Shown in pieces: positions 6,105-12,093 of a stretch of 12,815 bases of DNA (within the stretch, counting starts at the first letter, position 1; every line of letters starts with the position of its first letter). A model generated the notes under the pieces. That model had not been told where the DNA came from. It did not search any database and saw nothing but the letters and a program-made list of their open reading frames with translations. The translations under genes were made by a program, and so were the position numbers. Source of the DNA: Hyphomonas sp. (GTDB lineage: Bacteria > Pseudomonadota > Alphaproteobacteria > Caulobacterales > Hyphomonadaceae). The stretch lies in the NCBI GenBank assembly GCA_024743015.1, contig JANSXJ010000079.1, positions 1 to 12,815 on the forward strand, in the 5' to 3' direction.

Positions 6105-7790
6105 CTAATTACTTTCAGACACAACCCGCCGGGCGATAACCATGGCCTGGACTTCACCGGCGCCTTCGAAAATGTTGAGAATGCGAGCATCCTGCAAAAC
6201 CCGGCTGATCGGGTATTCCAGAGCGAACCCATTGCCGCCATGGATTTGCAGCGCATTGTCCGCGGCGGCCCATGCCGCACGGGCGGCGAGCAGCTTGGCC
6301 ATTCCGGCTTCCAGGTCGCAACGTTTGTCGGAGTCTTTCTGGCGGGCCGAGAAATAGGTCAGCTGGCGAATCCCCACCAGCTCCGCGGCCATCATGACCA
6401 GCTTATTGGCCACGCGCGGGAATTCGAAAATCGGCTGACCGAACTGGTTGCGATCCAGCGCGTATCGAAGACCGAGCTCATAGGCGCACTGGGCCACCCC
6501 GACGGCGCGGGCGGCGGTCTGGATACGGGCCGACTCAAACGTCGCCATCAAATGTTTGAACCCCATGCCTTCCGTCTCGCCGAGCAGGTTGGCTGCGGGT
6601 ACTTCGAATTCATCAAATCCGATTTCGTACTCTTTCATGCCGCGATAGCCGAGGACTTCGATCTCTCCGCCTGTCATGCCTTCAGCCGGGAAAGGGTGCT
6701 CATCGCTGCCGCGCGGTTTCTCTGCCAGAAACATGGAGAGCCCGGAAAAATTGTTCGTGTCGGGATCGGTCCGCGCCAGAAGCGTCATCAAGTCGGCGCG
6801 AACGGGGTGCGTGATCCAGGTCTTGTTTCCCGTGATCTTGTAGGTTTCGCCATCCTTGACCGCGCGGGTGCGAAGCGCACCGAGGTCTGATCCGGTATTT
6901 GGTTCTGTAAATACCGCGGTTGGCAAGATTTCGCCGCTCGCAATGGCGGGCAGGTATTTTTCTTTCTGGGCATCGGTGCCGCCGATGAGGATCAGCTCCG
7001 CCGCAATTTCTGAACGCGTACCAAGTGAACCGGTGCCAATATACGCGCGCGAGAGCTCTTCGGAGACGACGCACATCGCCGTTTTTCCCATGCCGAGGCC
7101 GCCAAACGCTTCCGGGATCGTCAGGCCGAACACGCCCAGTTCCGCCATCTCATTGACGACATCCATCGGAATATAGTCGTTCTTGAGGTGCCATTCGTGC
7201 GCGTAAGGCGCGATCTTGTCCTCAGAATAGCGACGAAACTGATCACGGATCATCGACATGGTTTCGTCTTCGCCCGTATTCTCAACCGTTGCGCGCCCAA
7301 GGCTGTCGGGTAGGTGCTTTGCGGCAGCCGCCATGCTGTCCGGCGTCAGACCCTTGGTGATCAGCGTATGGACGGCCGGAGTGTTGAACAGGGTGTCGAC
7401 TTCAGCAAGCGCGTTCAGTTCGTGCGGACGGATCGTCTCGCCCTGGTTCATTGGCACGCCCGATACCAGATCCGCCAGATACTTGCTGAACAGGATCTGC
7501 GCGAGCAGCGCATCAATCTCGCCAAGCTTGCCGTCGGCTTCCAAACGCGTCGCCCAGTTTGCAGTTTCGCGCAGCGTCTCAATATAGGTAACGACCCAGC
7601 CATAACCGTGGGCAAGATGCTGATTGGCGGAGAAGGTGGTCCGATCGATCTTGCCTTCAGGAGCGAGCACCGCACTGACTTTCTCATGCAACGCGGACTT
7701 ATAAGTATCGGTTGCGGTGACGGCGTCCTGTAAAAGGTCGGTCAATCCAGCGAGAACCTGATTGTCTTGCACAGTGGCCGATCCATCCAT
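6105..7790 (-). CDS. mcd: (2S)-methylsuccinyl-CoA dehydrogenase (ethylmalonyl-CoA pathway)
   Basis: Mcd is an FAD-dependent member of the acyl-CoA dehydrogenase family that oxidises (2S)-methylsuccinyl-CoA to mesaconyl-CoA, a step of acetyl-CoA assimilation in bacteria lacking isocitrate lyase. At 561 residues it is much longer than ordinary acyl-CoA dehydrogenases (about 380-400). The extra N-terminal domain of about 170 residues is characteristic of Mcd. The conserved domain begins near IRDQFRRYSEDKIAPYAHEWH (181-201) and continues with FTEPNTGSDLGALRTRA (294-310, FAD/substrate region), GMTGGEIEVLGYRGMKEYE (371-389), ESARIQTAARAVGVAQ (419-434) and QIHGGNGFALEYP (515-527). E542 in FEGAGE aligns with the usual catalytic glutamate position of MCAD-type enzymes. 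I start at the ATG at 7790 because GGAGG lies 8 bases upstream; an in-frame TTG at 7805 would precede that site. Confidence 0.93.
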   Translation of the reverse strand: MDGSATVQDNQVLAGLTDLLQDAVTATDTYKSALHEKVSAVLAPEGKIDRTTFSANQHLAHGYGWVVTYIETLRETANWATRLEADGKLGEIDALLAQILFSKYLADLVSGVPMNQGETIRPHELNALAEVDTLFNTPAVHTLITKGLTPDSMAAAAKHLPDSLGRATVENTGEDETMSMIRDQFRRYSEDKIAPYAHEWHLKNDYIPMDVVNEMAELGVFGLTIPEAFGGLGMGKTAMCVVSEELSRAYIGTGSLGTRSEIAAELILIGGTDAQKEKYLPAIASGEILPTAVFTEPNTGSDLGALRTRAVKDGETYKITGNKTWITHPVRADLMTLLARTDPDTNNFSGLSMFLAEKPRGSDEHPFPAEGMTGGEIEVLGYRGMKEYEIGFDEFEVPAANLLGETEGMGFKHLMATFESARIQTAARAVGVAQCAYELGLRYALDRNQFGQPIFEFPRVANKLVMMAAELVGIRQLTYFSARQKDSDKRCDLEAGMAKLLAARAAWAAADNALQIHGGNGFALEYPISRVLQDARILNIFEGAGEVQAMVIARRVVSESN

Positions 7791-7798
7791 GACCGCAT

Positions 7799-7803
7799 CC
7801 TCC
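7799..7803 (-). promoter_or_regulatory. Ribosome binding site of mcd
   Basis: GGAGG on the - strand, 8 bases before the ATG at 7790. It overlaps the alternative TTG start at 7805-7803, so the ATG start is the sensible one. Confidence 0.8.
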
Positions 7804-7819
7804 AAACTTTGATGTCGCT

Positions 7820-7848
7820 TATGTATGGCGCACCCCTGGGGAAGTCAC
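7820..7848 (-). promoter_or_regulatory. Possible mcd promoter
   Basis: On the - strand GTGACT (7848-7843), a 17-base spacer, then TACATA (7825-7820) form a sigma70-like pair with partial matches (4/6 and 3/6). The spacing is ideal and the pair lies 30 bases before the mcd ATG. The inverted repeat at 7857-7869 sits just upstream of the -35 element. Confidence 0.35.
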
Positions 7849-7856
7849 GGGCTTTT

Positions 7857-7869
7857 GCTGCGGCGCAGC
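7857..7869. promoter_or_regulatory. Inverted repeat GCTGCG-G-CGCAGC upstream of mcd, PhaR-like site
   Basis: Perfect 6-base arms around one central base, flanked by TTTT on the left and GAA on the right. The core CTGCGGCGCAG fits CTGC-N3-GCAG, the arrangement I recall for the polyhydroxybutyrate regulator PhaR of Rhodobacter/Paracoccus. mcd belongs to acetyl-CoA assimilation, so a PhaR-type link is plausible but unproven. The same 13-mer recurs at 11972-11984. Confidence 0.4.
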
Positions 7870-7925
7870 GAAGCATGCCGCGACGATGGGACGAAAACTC
7901 ATGTCGTCATATTTTGATTTTTCAC

Positions 7926-7953
7926 TTGCCAAGACGAGAAGAGACGATAGATA
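7926..7953 (+). promoter_or_regulatory. Possible promoter of the ZnuD-like receptor operon
   Basis: TTGCCA (7926-7931, 5/6 match to TTGACA), a 16-base spacer, then TAGATA (7948-7953, 3/6). A start site near 7960 would fall at the edge of the inverted repeat 7964-7978, suitable for repression. Confidence 0.3.
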
Positions 7954-7963
7954 GCCATGAAAA

Positions 7964-7978
7964 GTGATAACATAACAC
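7964..7978. promoter_or_regulatory. Imperfect inverted repeat GTGATAACATAACAC, Zur-box-like
   Basis: The 15-mer has GTG/CAC ends and TA/TA inner pairs in symmetric positions, in an AT-rich patch that stands out from its surroundings. It ends 12 bases before the receptor ATG. Zur operators are AT-rich palindromes built around GTTAT/ATAAC half-sites, and ATAAC occurs twice here (7968-7972 offset as ATAAC, and 7972-7976 as ATAAC). A ZnuD-like gene is the expected kind of Zur target. The assignment rests on context plus resemblance. Confidence 0.35.
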
Positions 7979-7990
7979 GAGTTGAAAAGC

Positions 7991-10105
7991 ATGTCGCGTA
8001 TCCTCCTTCTGGCTTCTATTTCCCCTCTGGTGCTGGCCCCACTGGTTCAGGCCCAATCTGACGATGAGCGCCGCGAGGAGACGATCATTGTCACTACGCC
8101 CGGCCCGGATCGTGCTGCTGATGAACTGATTGGCAAGGCGACCGCGGTGGATCGCGAAGACTTGCTTGAAACGCTTCAGAGCACACTCGGCGACACGCTT
8201 GATCGCCAACCTGGTGTCTCGACGACATTCTTCGGGCAGGGCGCAAGCCGCCCGGTCCTGCGCGGCTTGGGGGCAGAGCGCGTCCAGGTTCTTACAAACG
8301 GGATCGGCGTGATCGACGCGTCTGCGGCGTCTCCGGACCATCAGGTGTCGGCGGATGGTATTGATGCCGAAGCGATTGAAATCCTGCGCGGCCCAGCGGC
8401 GCTGGCCTATGGTGGTCAAGCGATTGGCGGCGTCGTCAACGTCATTGATGGACTGATTGCGGAAGAAAAGCCCGACCAACCAGTCTCGGGCGATTTGTTT
8501 GCCGGTTATAACAGCGTCAATGAAGGCAGCGAGCTTGCGGGCCGCGGTCAGTTCGTGGCTGGCGATTTCGTGCTGAGCCTATCCGCTTCGCAGCGTGATT
8601 TCGACAAATACGATATTCCGGATTTTGCTGAATCTTCCCTGCAACGGGCGCTAGAGGAAGCGGAAGAGGAAGACCACGACGACGATGATCACGAGGAAGA
8701 AGAGGAAGTCCGCGACACGCTGGAGAACTCCTTTGTTGAAACACAGACCCTCGCCGCAGGCCTGAGCTGGGTGGGTGACAATGCTTTCCTGGGCATCGCG
8801 GTGCGCCAGCAAACCTCGGAATATGGTCTGCCGGGTCACAGCCATGAACATGAGCATGAAGAAGACGGCGACGATCACGGTGACGAGGAAGAAGAGGAAG
8901 AAAATCCGTTCATCGACCTCGAGCAAACGCGGATTGATGTCCGCGGTGGGGTCTCGGTCAATAACGGCTTCCTGACGGATGTGACCGGTACGCTCGCCAT
9001 TGTCGATTACGAGCATACGGAATTCGAAGCTCCCGGCGAGGCTGGTACCGTGTTCGATTCTGAAGGCGTCGAAGGGCGCCTGGAACTCGGTCATGAGATT
9101 GGCGGATTTACAGGCGCGGTCGGCGTTCAGTTCATCGACAAGACGCTGGATGCGGTGGGCGAAGAAGCCTTCTTGACCAAGACTGACACCCAATCCTTCG
9201 GTGCGTTTCTCTACGAAACACAGGAATGGGATAGCGGCTTCGGCATCGAAGGTGGATTGCGCGTAGAGATGGTAGAGCTCGATAATGTCGACATGGGCTC
9301 GGCCGATTTCGACCTGTTCAGCGGCTCGATCGGTATCCATCAACACTATGCATCAGGCCTGTTTCTTGGTGGGCAGGTCTCCTACACAGAGCGCGCGCCG
9401 AATGAGAGTGAGTTGTTTGCCTTCGGTCCGCACCTCGCGACGGAGCAGTTTGAAGTTGGCAACGCGACCCTGAACAAGGAAACCGGATTGAACCTCGAAG
9501 CCACAGCGCGTTGGCGCGGTGACAATGGCAGCATTGGGGTCAACGTTTTCCACACAGATTTCAATGACTTCATCTATCTGACGCCCGGACTGGCGTTTGA
9601 GGATGGTGTTGTGAGCGACGAAGCGGACGGACTGCCGGTCTTCGCGTTCACCCAGGAAGGCGCGAGTTTTTATGGTGGCGAGATCTATGCGGAATACTTT
9701 ATTGATGCCGGACCCCTCGGTGCCGAATGGGCGTTCGATGCCAGCCTTGATTTCGTTGAGGGCGACCTCGATAGCGGCGGCAATGTTCCGTTCGTTCCGC
9801 CCGTGACCCTGAACGCAGGTGCGAGCGCTGAATGGGGAGCGTTCGAGCTTGGCGCGGCGATCACGGTTGCGGAAGACCAAGTCGATGCAGGTGAAGGATC
9901 GCTCGTGACCGATGGGTACACGACGCTTGATCTAAGGGGCGAAGTTGATCTTTCAGACTTTGGTATCGGCGCTGACGGCACCGAAGCATTCATCGAGGCG
10001 CGCAATGTCACCGATGAAGAGGTTCGCTACGCCACTTCGGTTCTGAAAGACGTAGCTCCCGCACCAGGGCAAAATATTCGGGTCGGCATCCGGGTGGCCT
10101 TCTAA
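7991..10105 (+). CDS. TonB-dependent outer-membrane receptor with His/acidic loops, ZnuD-like (zinc uptake)
   Basis: This 704-residue protein is a TonB-gated outer-membrane channel. Residues 1-21 form a signal peptide ending LVQA. A TonB box-like EETIIVT lies at 29-35. The plug domain covers about 40-155 with RPVLRGLGAERVQVLTNG (88-104) and EILRGPAALAYGGQAIGGVVNV (130-151), and the rest is a beta-barrel ending in the aromatic IRVGIRVAF. Two putative extracellular loops are extremely rich in Glu, Asp and His (about 222-240 and 283-304); the second begins GLPGHSHEHEHE, which resembles the metal-capturing loop of Neisseria ZnuD. This points to zinc, or another divalent cation. I prefer the ATG at 7991; a TTG at 7982 would insert three residues before the signal peptide. 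Neither start has a strong ribosome binding site. The stop overlaps the next ATG by one base. Confidence 0.88.
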   Translation: MSRILLLASISPLVLAPLVQAQSDDERREETIIVTTPGPDRAADELIGKATAVDREDLLETLQSTLGDTLDRQPGVSTTFFGQGASRPVLRGLGAERVQVLTNGIGVIDASAASPDHQVSADGIDAEAIEILRGPAALAYGGQAIGGVVNVIDGLIAEEKPDQPVSGDLFAGYNSVNEGSELAGRGQFVAGDFVLSLSASQRDFDKYDIPDFAESSLQRALEEAEEEDHDDDDHEEEEEVRDTLENSFVETQTLAAGLSWVGDNAFLGIAVRQQTSEYGLPGHSHEHEHEEDGDDHGDEEEEEENPFIDLEQTRIDVRGGVSVNNGFLTDVTGTLAIVDYEHTEFEAPGEAGTVFDSEGVEGRLELGHEIGGFTGAVGVQFIDKTLDAVGEEAFLTKTDTQSFGAFLYETQEWDSGFGIEGGLRVEMVELDNVDMGSADFDLFSGSIGIHQHYASGLFLGGQVSYTERAPNESELFAFGPHLATEQFEVGNATLNKETGLNLEATARWRGDNGSIGVNVFHTDFNDFIYLTPGLAFEDGVVSDEADGLPVFAFTQEGASFYGGEIYAEYFIDAGPLGAEWAFDASLDFVEGDLDSGGNVPFVPPVTLNAGASAEWGAFELGAAITVAEDQVDAGEGSLVTDGYTTLDLRGEVDLSDFGIGADGTEAFIEARNVTDEEVRYATSVLKDVAPAPGQNIRVGIRVAF
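8691..8708 (+). repeat. 18-base direct repeat inside the receptor gene, copy 1
   Basis: ACGAGGAAGAAGAGGAAG occurs here and again at 8883-8900 in the same reading frame. Both copies encode an acidic run (HEEEEE and DEEEEE) in the two metal-binding loops. It may reflect loop duplication, or only biased low-complexity codons. Confidence 0.5.
8883..8900 (+). repeat. 18-base direct repeat inside the receptor gene, copy 2
   Basis: Second exact copy of the 18-mer described at 8691-8708, 192 bases downstream and in frame with it. Confidence 0.5.
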
Positions 10106-10482
10106 TGGCGGCCCGTGCCCACAAAGCAGCGACGATAGACGGCTTGGCGATCTCACTCTCCGGCCTCTGCCTCATCCACTGTCTGGTCCTTCCAATTTTG
10201 TCGGCGAGTCTCCCAATCGTCGGCATGTGGGCTGAAGCGGAATGGCTTCACAAAGCGTTTGTCGTCGCTGCATTCCCTCTTTCACTTCTGAGGCTGACCT
10301 CAACCGCGGCGAATAATGCTGTGACGGCCTTGATCGTCAGTGGGTTATGGCTTCTGGTCGCCGGGGCCTTTGTCGAGGCATTGCACGATTTCGAGACGCT
10401 GCTGACGGTTCTGGGCGGCACGATGCTCGCAGCCGGTCATGCGCTCGGATGGAAACGCGCTCATGCGGAGTCCCACTCATAA
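10105..10482 (+). CDS. MerC-domain small inner-membrane protein, candidate metal transporter
   Basis: The protein has 125 residues with four predicted membrane helices (about 11-40, 48-66, 72-92, 98-115). The first helix carries LCLIHC with C22, H25 and C26, matching the MerC-type entry motif IDGLAISLSGLCLIHC. H94 and the late GHALGWK (111-117) also fit that family. Classic MerC moves Hg(II) across the inner membrane. No mer genes are present here, so mercury resistance is unlikely. The ATG shares a base with the receptor stop (TAATG), so the two are probably translationally coupled and act in one pathway: metal enters through the receptor and this protein helps move or sense it at the inner membrane. 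The last 22 bases overlap selO on the other strand. Confidence 0.8.
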   Translation: MAARAHKAATIDGLAISLSGLCLIHCLVLPILSASLPIVGMWAEAEWLHKAFVVAAFPLSLLRLTSTAANNAVTALIVSGLWLLVAGAFVEALHDFETLLTVLGGTMLAAGHALGWKRAHAESHS

Positions 10483-11864
10483 GCCTGACCCGCTTGTTCA
10501 ATATGGTCCAGGTGCGCATTCAGTGGGCCCCAATCGTCGTGCTCAGCAATTGGTGCCCATAAAGCTTCCACCGTGTCGATGATCAAATCGACGGGACGGT
10601 CAGCCTGGAAGTAGGGATGCTGGAGCCGCTCGGGTCGGTCAGGCGTGCGCGCCTCAATTTGGGTGCGGACCTTGCCAAAGGATTCGGCGTCATAGAGCGC
10701 CGCCTGTGGGCTGCGTGCAGCTCGGTCTACACTCGCTGTTCCGCCAAACCAGTCGAAAAAGACCTGCGGCCAGACGGCGTCGCTTTCGGTCATCCACGCA
10801 TAGAAATCCTGCAGAAACAGTAAATCGTCTCGCAGCACCTCTCCGCGTTTAATGCCAAGCAAAGCCAGAGTGTGCGCCGCAAAACTCTCCTGGTAAGCCG
10901 GTTCATAGACTTTCATTGCGGCTGAGAGATCGTCGGCATCAGCGACCAGGCTGATAGCGCCGCCAAGCTGCTGTAGCGCCCAGAGACCCTGTGTCGGTTG
11001 CCGCCCAAATCGATACAGGCCCTGACTGTCGAAATAGGCTGCGGTAAAGTTCGGATCACTCTTCTCGAGGAAGCGCCAGGGACCAAAGTCGAACGTCTCG
11101 CCGGTAATGTTGAAATTGTCTGTGTTCATGACGCCGTGCACGAAGCCGACAGCCATCCATTGACCGATCATTTGAGCGGTCGCTGCGCTCATGCGTTCAA
11201 ACAGGGCGGGCGCGGCCTTGCCGAGGGATTCATCTGCGCAGTCGGGATAGTAATGCTTGATCACGTGCTGGATCAGCGCCGCCATGCCCTCTGTATCATC
11301 ATGGTATGCGGCACGCTGAAACGTGCCAAAACGAAGATGCGAATGGTTTAGCCGGACCATGACGGCCGATCGCGTCGGCGAGGGCTCATCTTTGCGATGC
11401 AGGTCTTCGCCGGTTTCGATCAAGCTGAAAATCTTCGACGTATTGACACCGAGCGCTTCAAGATAACTGGCGGCCAAAACTTCGCGGACGCCGCCTTTCA
11501 GCGTCAACCGGCCATCGCCTTGCCGCGACCAGCGCGTCTGCCCAGATCCCTTGGTGCCAAGATCGAGCCAGCGCCCGTCTTCATCTTTCAACTGCGCAAA
11601 CAAGAATCCGCGGCCATCGCCAAGGTCCGGATTATATACGTGAAACTGGTGCCCATGATAGCGCAGCGCGAGCGGAGTCTCGAGGTTTCCAGGCAGTGAT
11701 TCGAAGCGCCCGAAGTGGCGAGTCCATGCCGTCGCGTCACTTAGAGTCAGGCCAAGTTTTTCGGCCCAACGCGTGTTGCTGTAGCGCAACACAGTCTGTG
11801 GAAACGAGGCAGGCTCTGCTGCATCTGCGAAGAAGGAAGAAATTTCCAGAATTGGGGGCGTCAT
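10461..11864 (-). CDS. selO: Protein adenylyltransferase SelO (YdiU family), atypical C-terminus
   Basis: SelO is a pseudokinase that transfers AMP from ATP to Ser/Thr/Tyr of target proteins and is linked to oxidative stress. The 467-residue length is slightly under E. coli YdiU (478). Family blocks are YHGHQFHVYNPDLGDGRG (69-86), LGTKGSGQTRWSRQGDGR (102-119, nucleotide-binding lysine K105), VREVL with E128, HLRFGTFQ (176-183), HGVMNTDN (243-250, with D249/N250) and FDFGP (258-262, metal-binding D259). All expected catalytic residues appear present. The C-terminal part from about residue 370 differs from the usual family and ends in EWDSA: I see neither the CGT-type motif nor the C-terminal redox cysteine typical of bacterial SelO. 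The only Cys I count is C209. The ATG at 11864 has a weak AGG-type ribosome binding site and follows a small ORF by 8 bases. Confidence 0.88.
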   Translation of the reverse strand: MTPPILEISSFFADAAEPASFPQTVLRYSNTRWAEKLGLTLSDATAWTRHFGRFESLPGNLETPLALRYHGHQFHVYNPDLGDGRGFLFAQLKDEDGRWLDLGTKGSGQTRWSRQGDGRLTLKGGVREVLAASYLEALGVNTSKIFSLIETGEDLHRKDEPSPTRSAVMVRLNHSHLRFGTFQRAAYHDDTEGMAALIQHVIKHYYPDCADESLGKAAPALFERMSAATAQMIGQWMAVGFVHGVMNTDNFNITGETFDFGPWRFLEKSDPNFTAAYFDSQGLYRFGRQPTQGLWALQQLGGAISLVADADDLSAAMKVYEPAYQESFAAHTLALLGIKRGEVLRDDLLFLQDFYAWMTESDAVWPQVFFDWFGGTASVDRAARSPQAALYDAESFGKVRTQIEARTPDRPERLQHPYFQADRPVDLIIDTVEALWAPIAEHDDWGPLNAHLDHIEQAGQAYEWDSA

Positions 11865-11872
11865 GCGCCTAT

Positions 11873-11986
11873 CTAATCGCGAACAGGGCGGATTTCATAG
11901 GGATGTTTGGCATAAATCTCGATCTCGGCGCAATCCGGGGGGATAATCGTCAGCGCTGTCATCCCAACCATGCTGCGGCGCAGCAT
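11873..11986 (-). CDS. Candidate small protein of 37 residues upstream of selO
   Basis: An ATG at 11986 opens a 37-codon frame ending in TAG at 11875-11873, 8 bases before selO. AGAGGG lies 4 bases upstream of the ATG, a better ribosome binding site than selO itself has. The peptide starts MLRRSMVGMTALTIIPP and ends EIYAKHPYEIRPVRD. It has a single Cys (19), no membrane helix and a composition like real protein. An in-frame stop lies a short way upstream, so it is not the end of a longer gene. I do not recognise a family. It may be a small gene co-expressed with selO, a translated leader peptide, or chance. The start codon lies inside the palindrome at 11970-11986. Confidence 0.4.
   Translation of the reverse strand: MLRRSMVGMTALTIIPPDCAEIEIYAKHPYEIRPVRD
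11970..11986. promoter_or_regulatory. Perfect palindrome ATGCTGCG-G-CGCAGCAT
   Basis: Eight-base arms around one base, containing the same 13-mer GCTGCGGCGCAGC and CTGC-N3-GCAG core as the site upstream of mcd. It lies in the divergent region between selO (-) and the second receptor gene (+), 107 bases before the latter's ATG. It may be an operator, but it also coincides with the first codons (MLRRSM) of the small ORF, so coding constraint could explain part of it. Confidence 0.4.
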
Positions 11987-12039
11987 AAGACCCTCTTTTA
12001 CGTAGCGTTTACTTGCCTAGTCTCTTAGGGGCGACTGCG

Positions 12040-12053
12040 CCGTCGAAGGACGG
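12040..12053 (+). other. Small hairpin in the leader of the second receptor gene
   Basis: CCGTC-GAAG-GACGG forms a perfect 5-base-pair stem with a 4-base loop, 40 bases before the ATG at 12094. No T-run follows, so it is not a terminator. It could be leader structure, or chance. Confidence 0.25.
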
Positions 12054-12093
12054 AGAATAATGACAGTTGATTAGAATTTTCACGGAGGAATAT

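Noticed and set aside
6074..6280. N-terminal extension of the CpeT-like gene
   Set aside because: It overlaps mcd in a different frame and would bury a lipoprotein signal peptide 70 residues into the protein. The ATG at 6073 has a good ribosome binding site.
7788..7873. Upstream open frame beginning ATGCTTCGC before mcd on the - strand and running into its start
   Set aside because: No ribosome binding site, and the sequence is better explained by promoter elements and the inverted repeat. Its start resembles the small ORF before selO only through the shared palindrome.
8651..9346. - strand open frame of 231 codons inside the receptor gene
   Set aside because: It is the antisense of the acidic/His loops and barrel of a clear TonB-dependent receptor. 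The hydrophobic Val/Phe runs are just the complement of Glu/Asp/His codons.
10105..10482. Mercury resistance determinant
   Set aside because: Only a MerC-like domain is present; there is no merR, merT, merP or merA nearby, and its coupling to a zinc-type receptor suggests another role.
12040..12053. Riboswitch in the leader of the second TonB receptor gene
   Set aside because: Only a 5-base-pair hairpin is visible. I see no cobalamin-type or other conserved riboswitch core in the 93 bases before the start.
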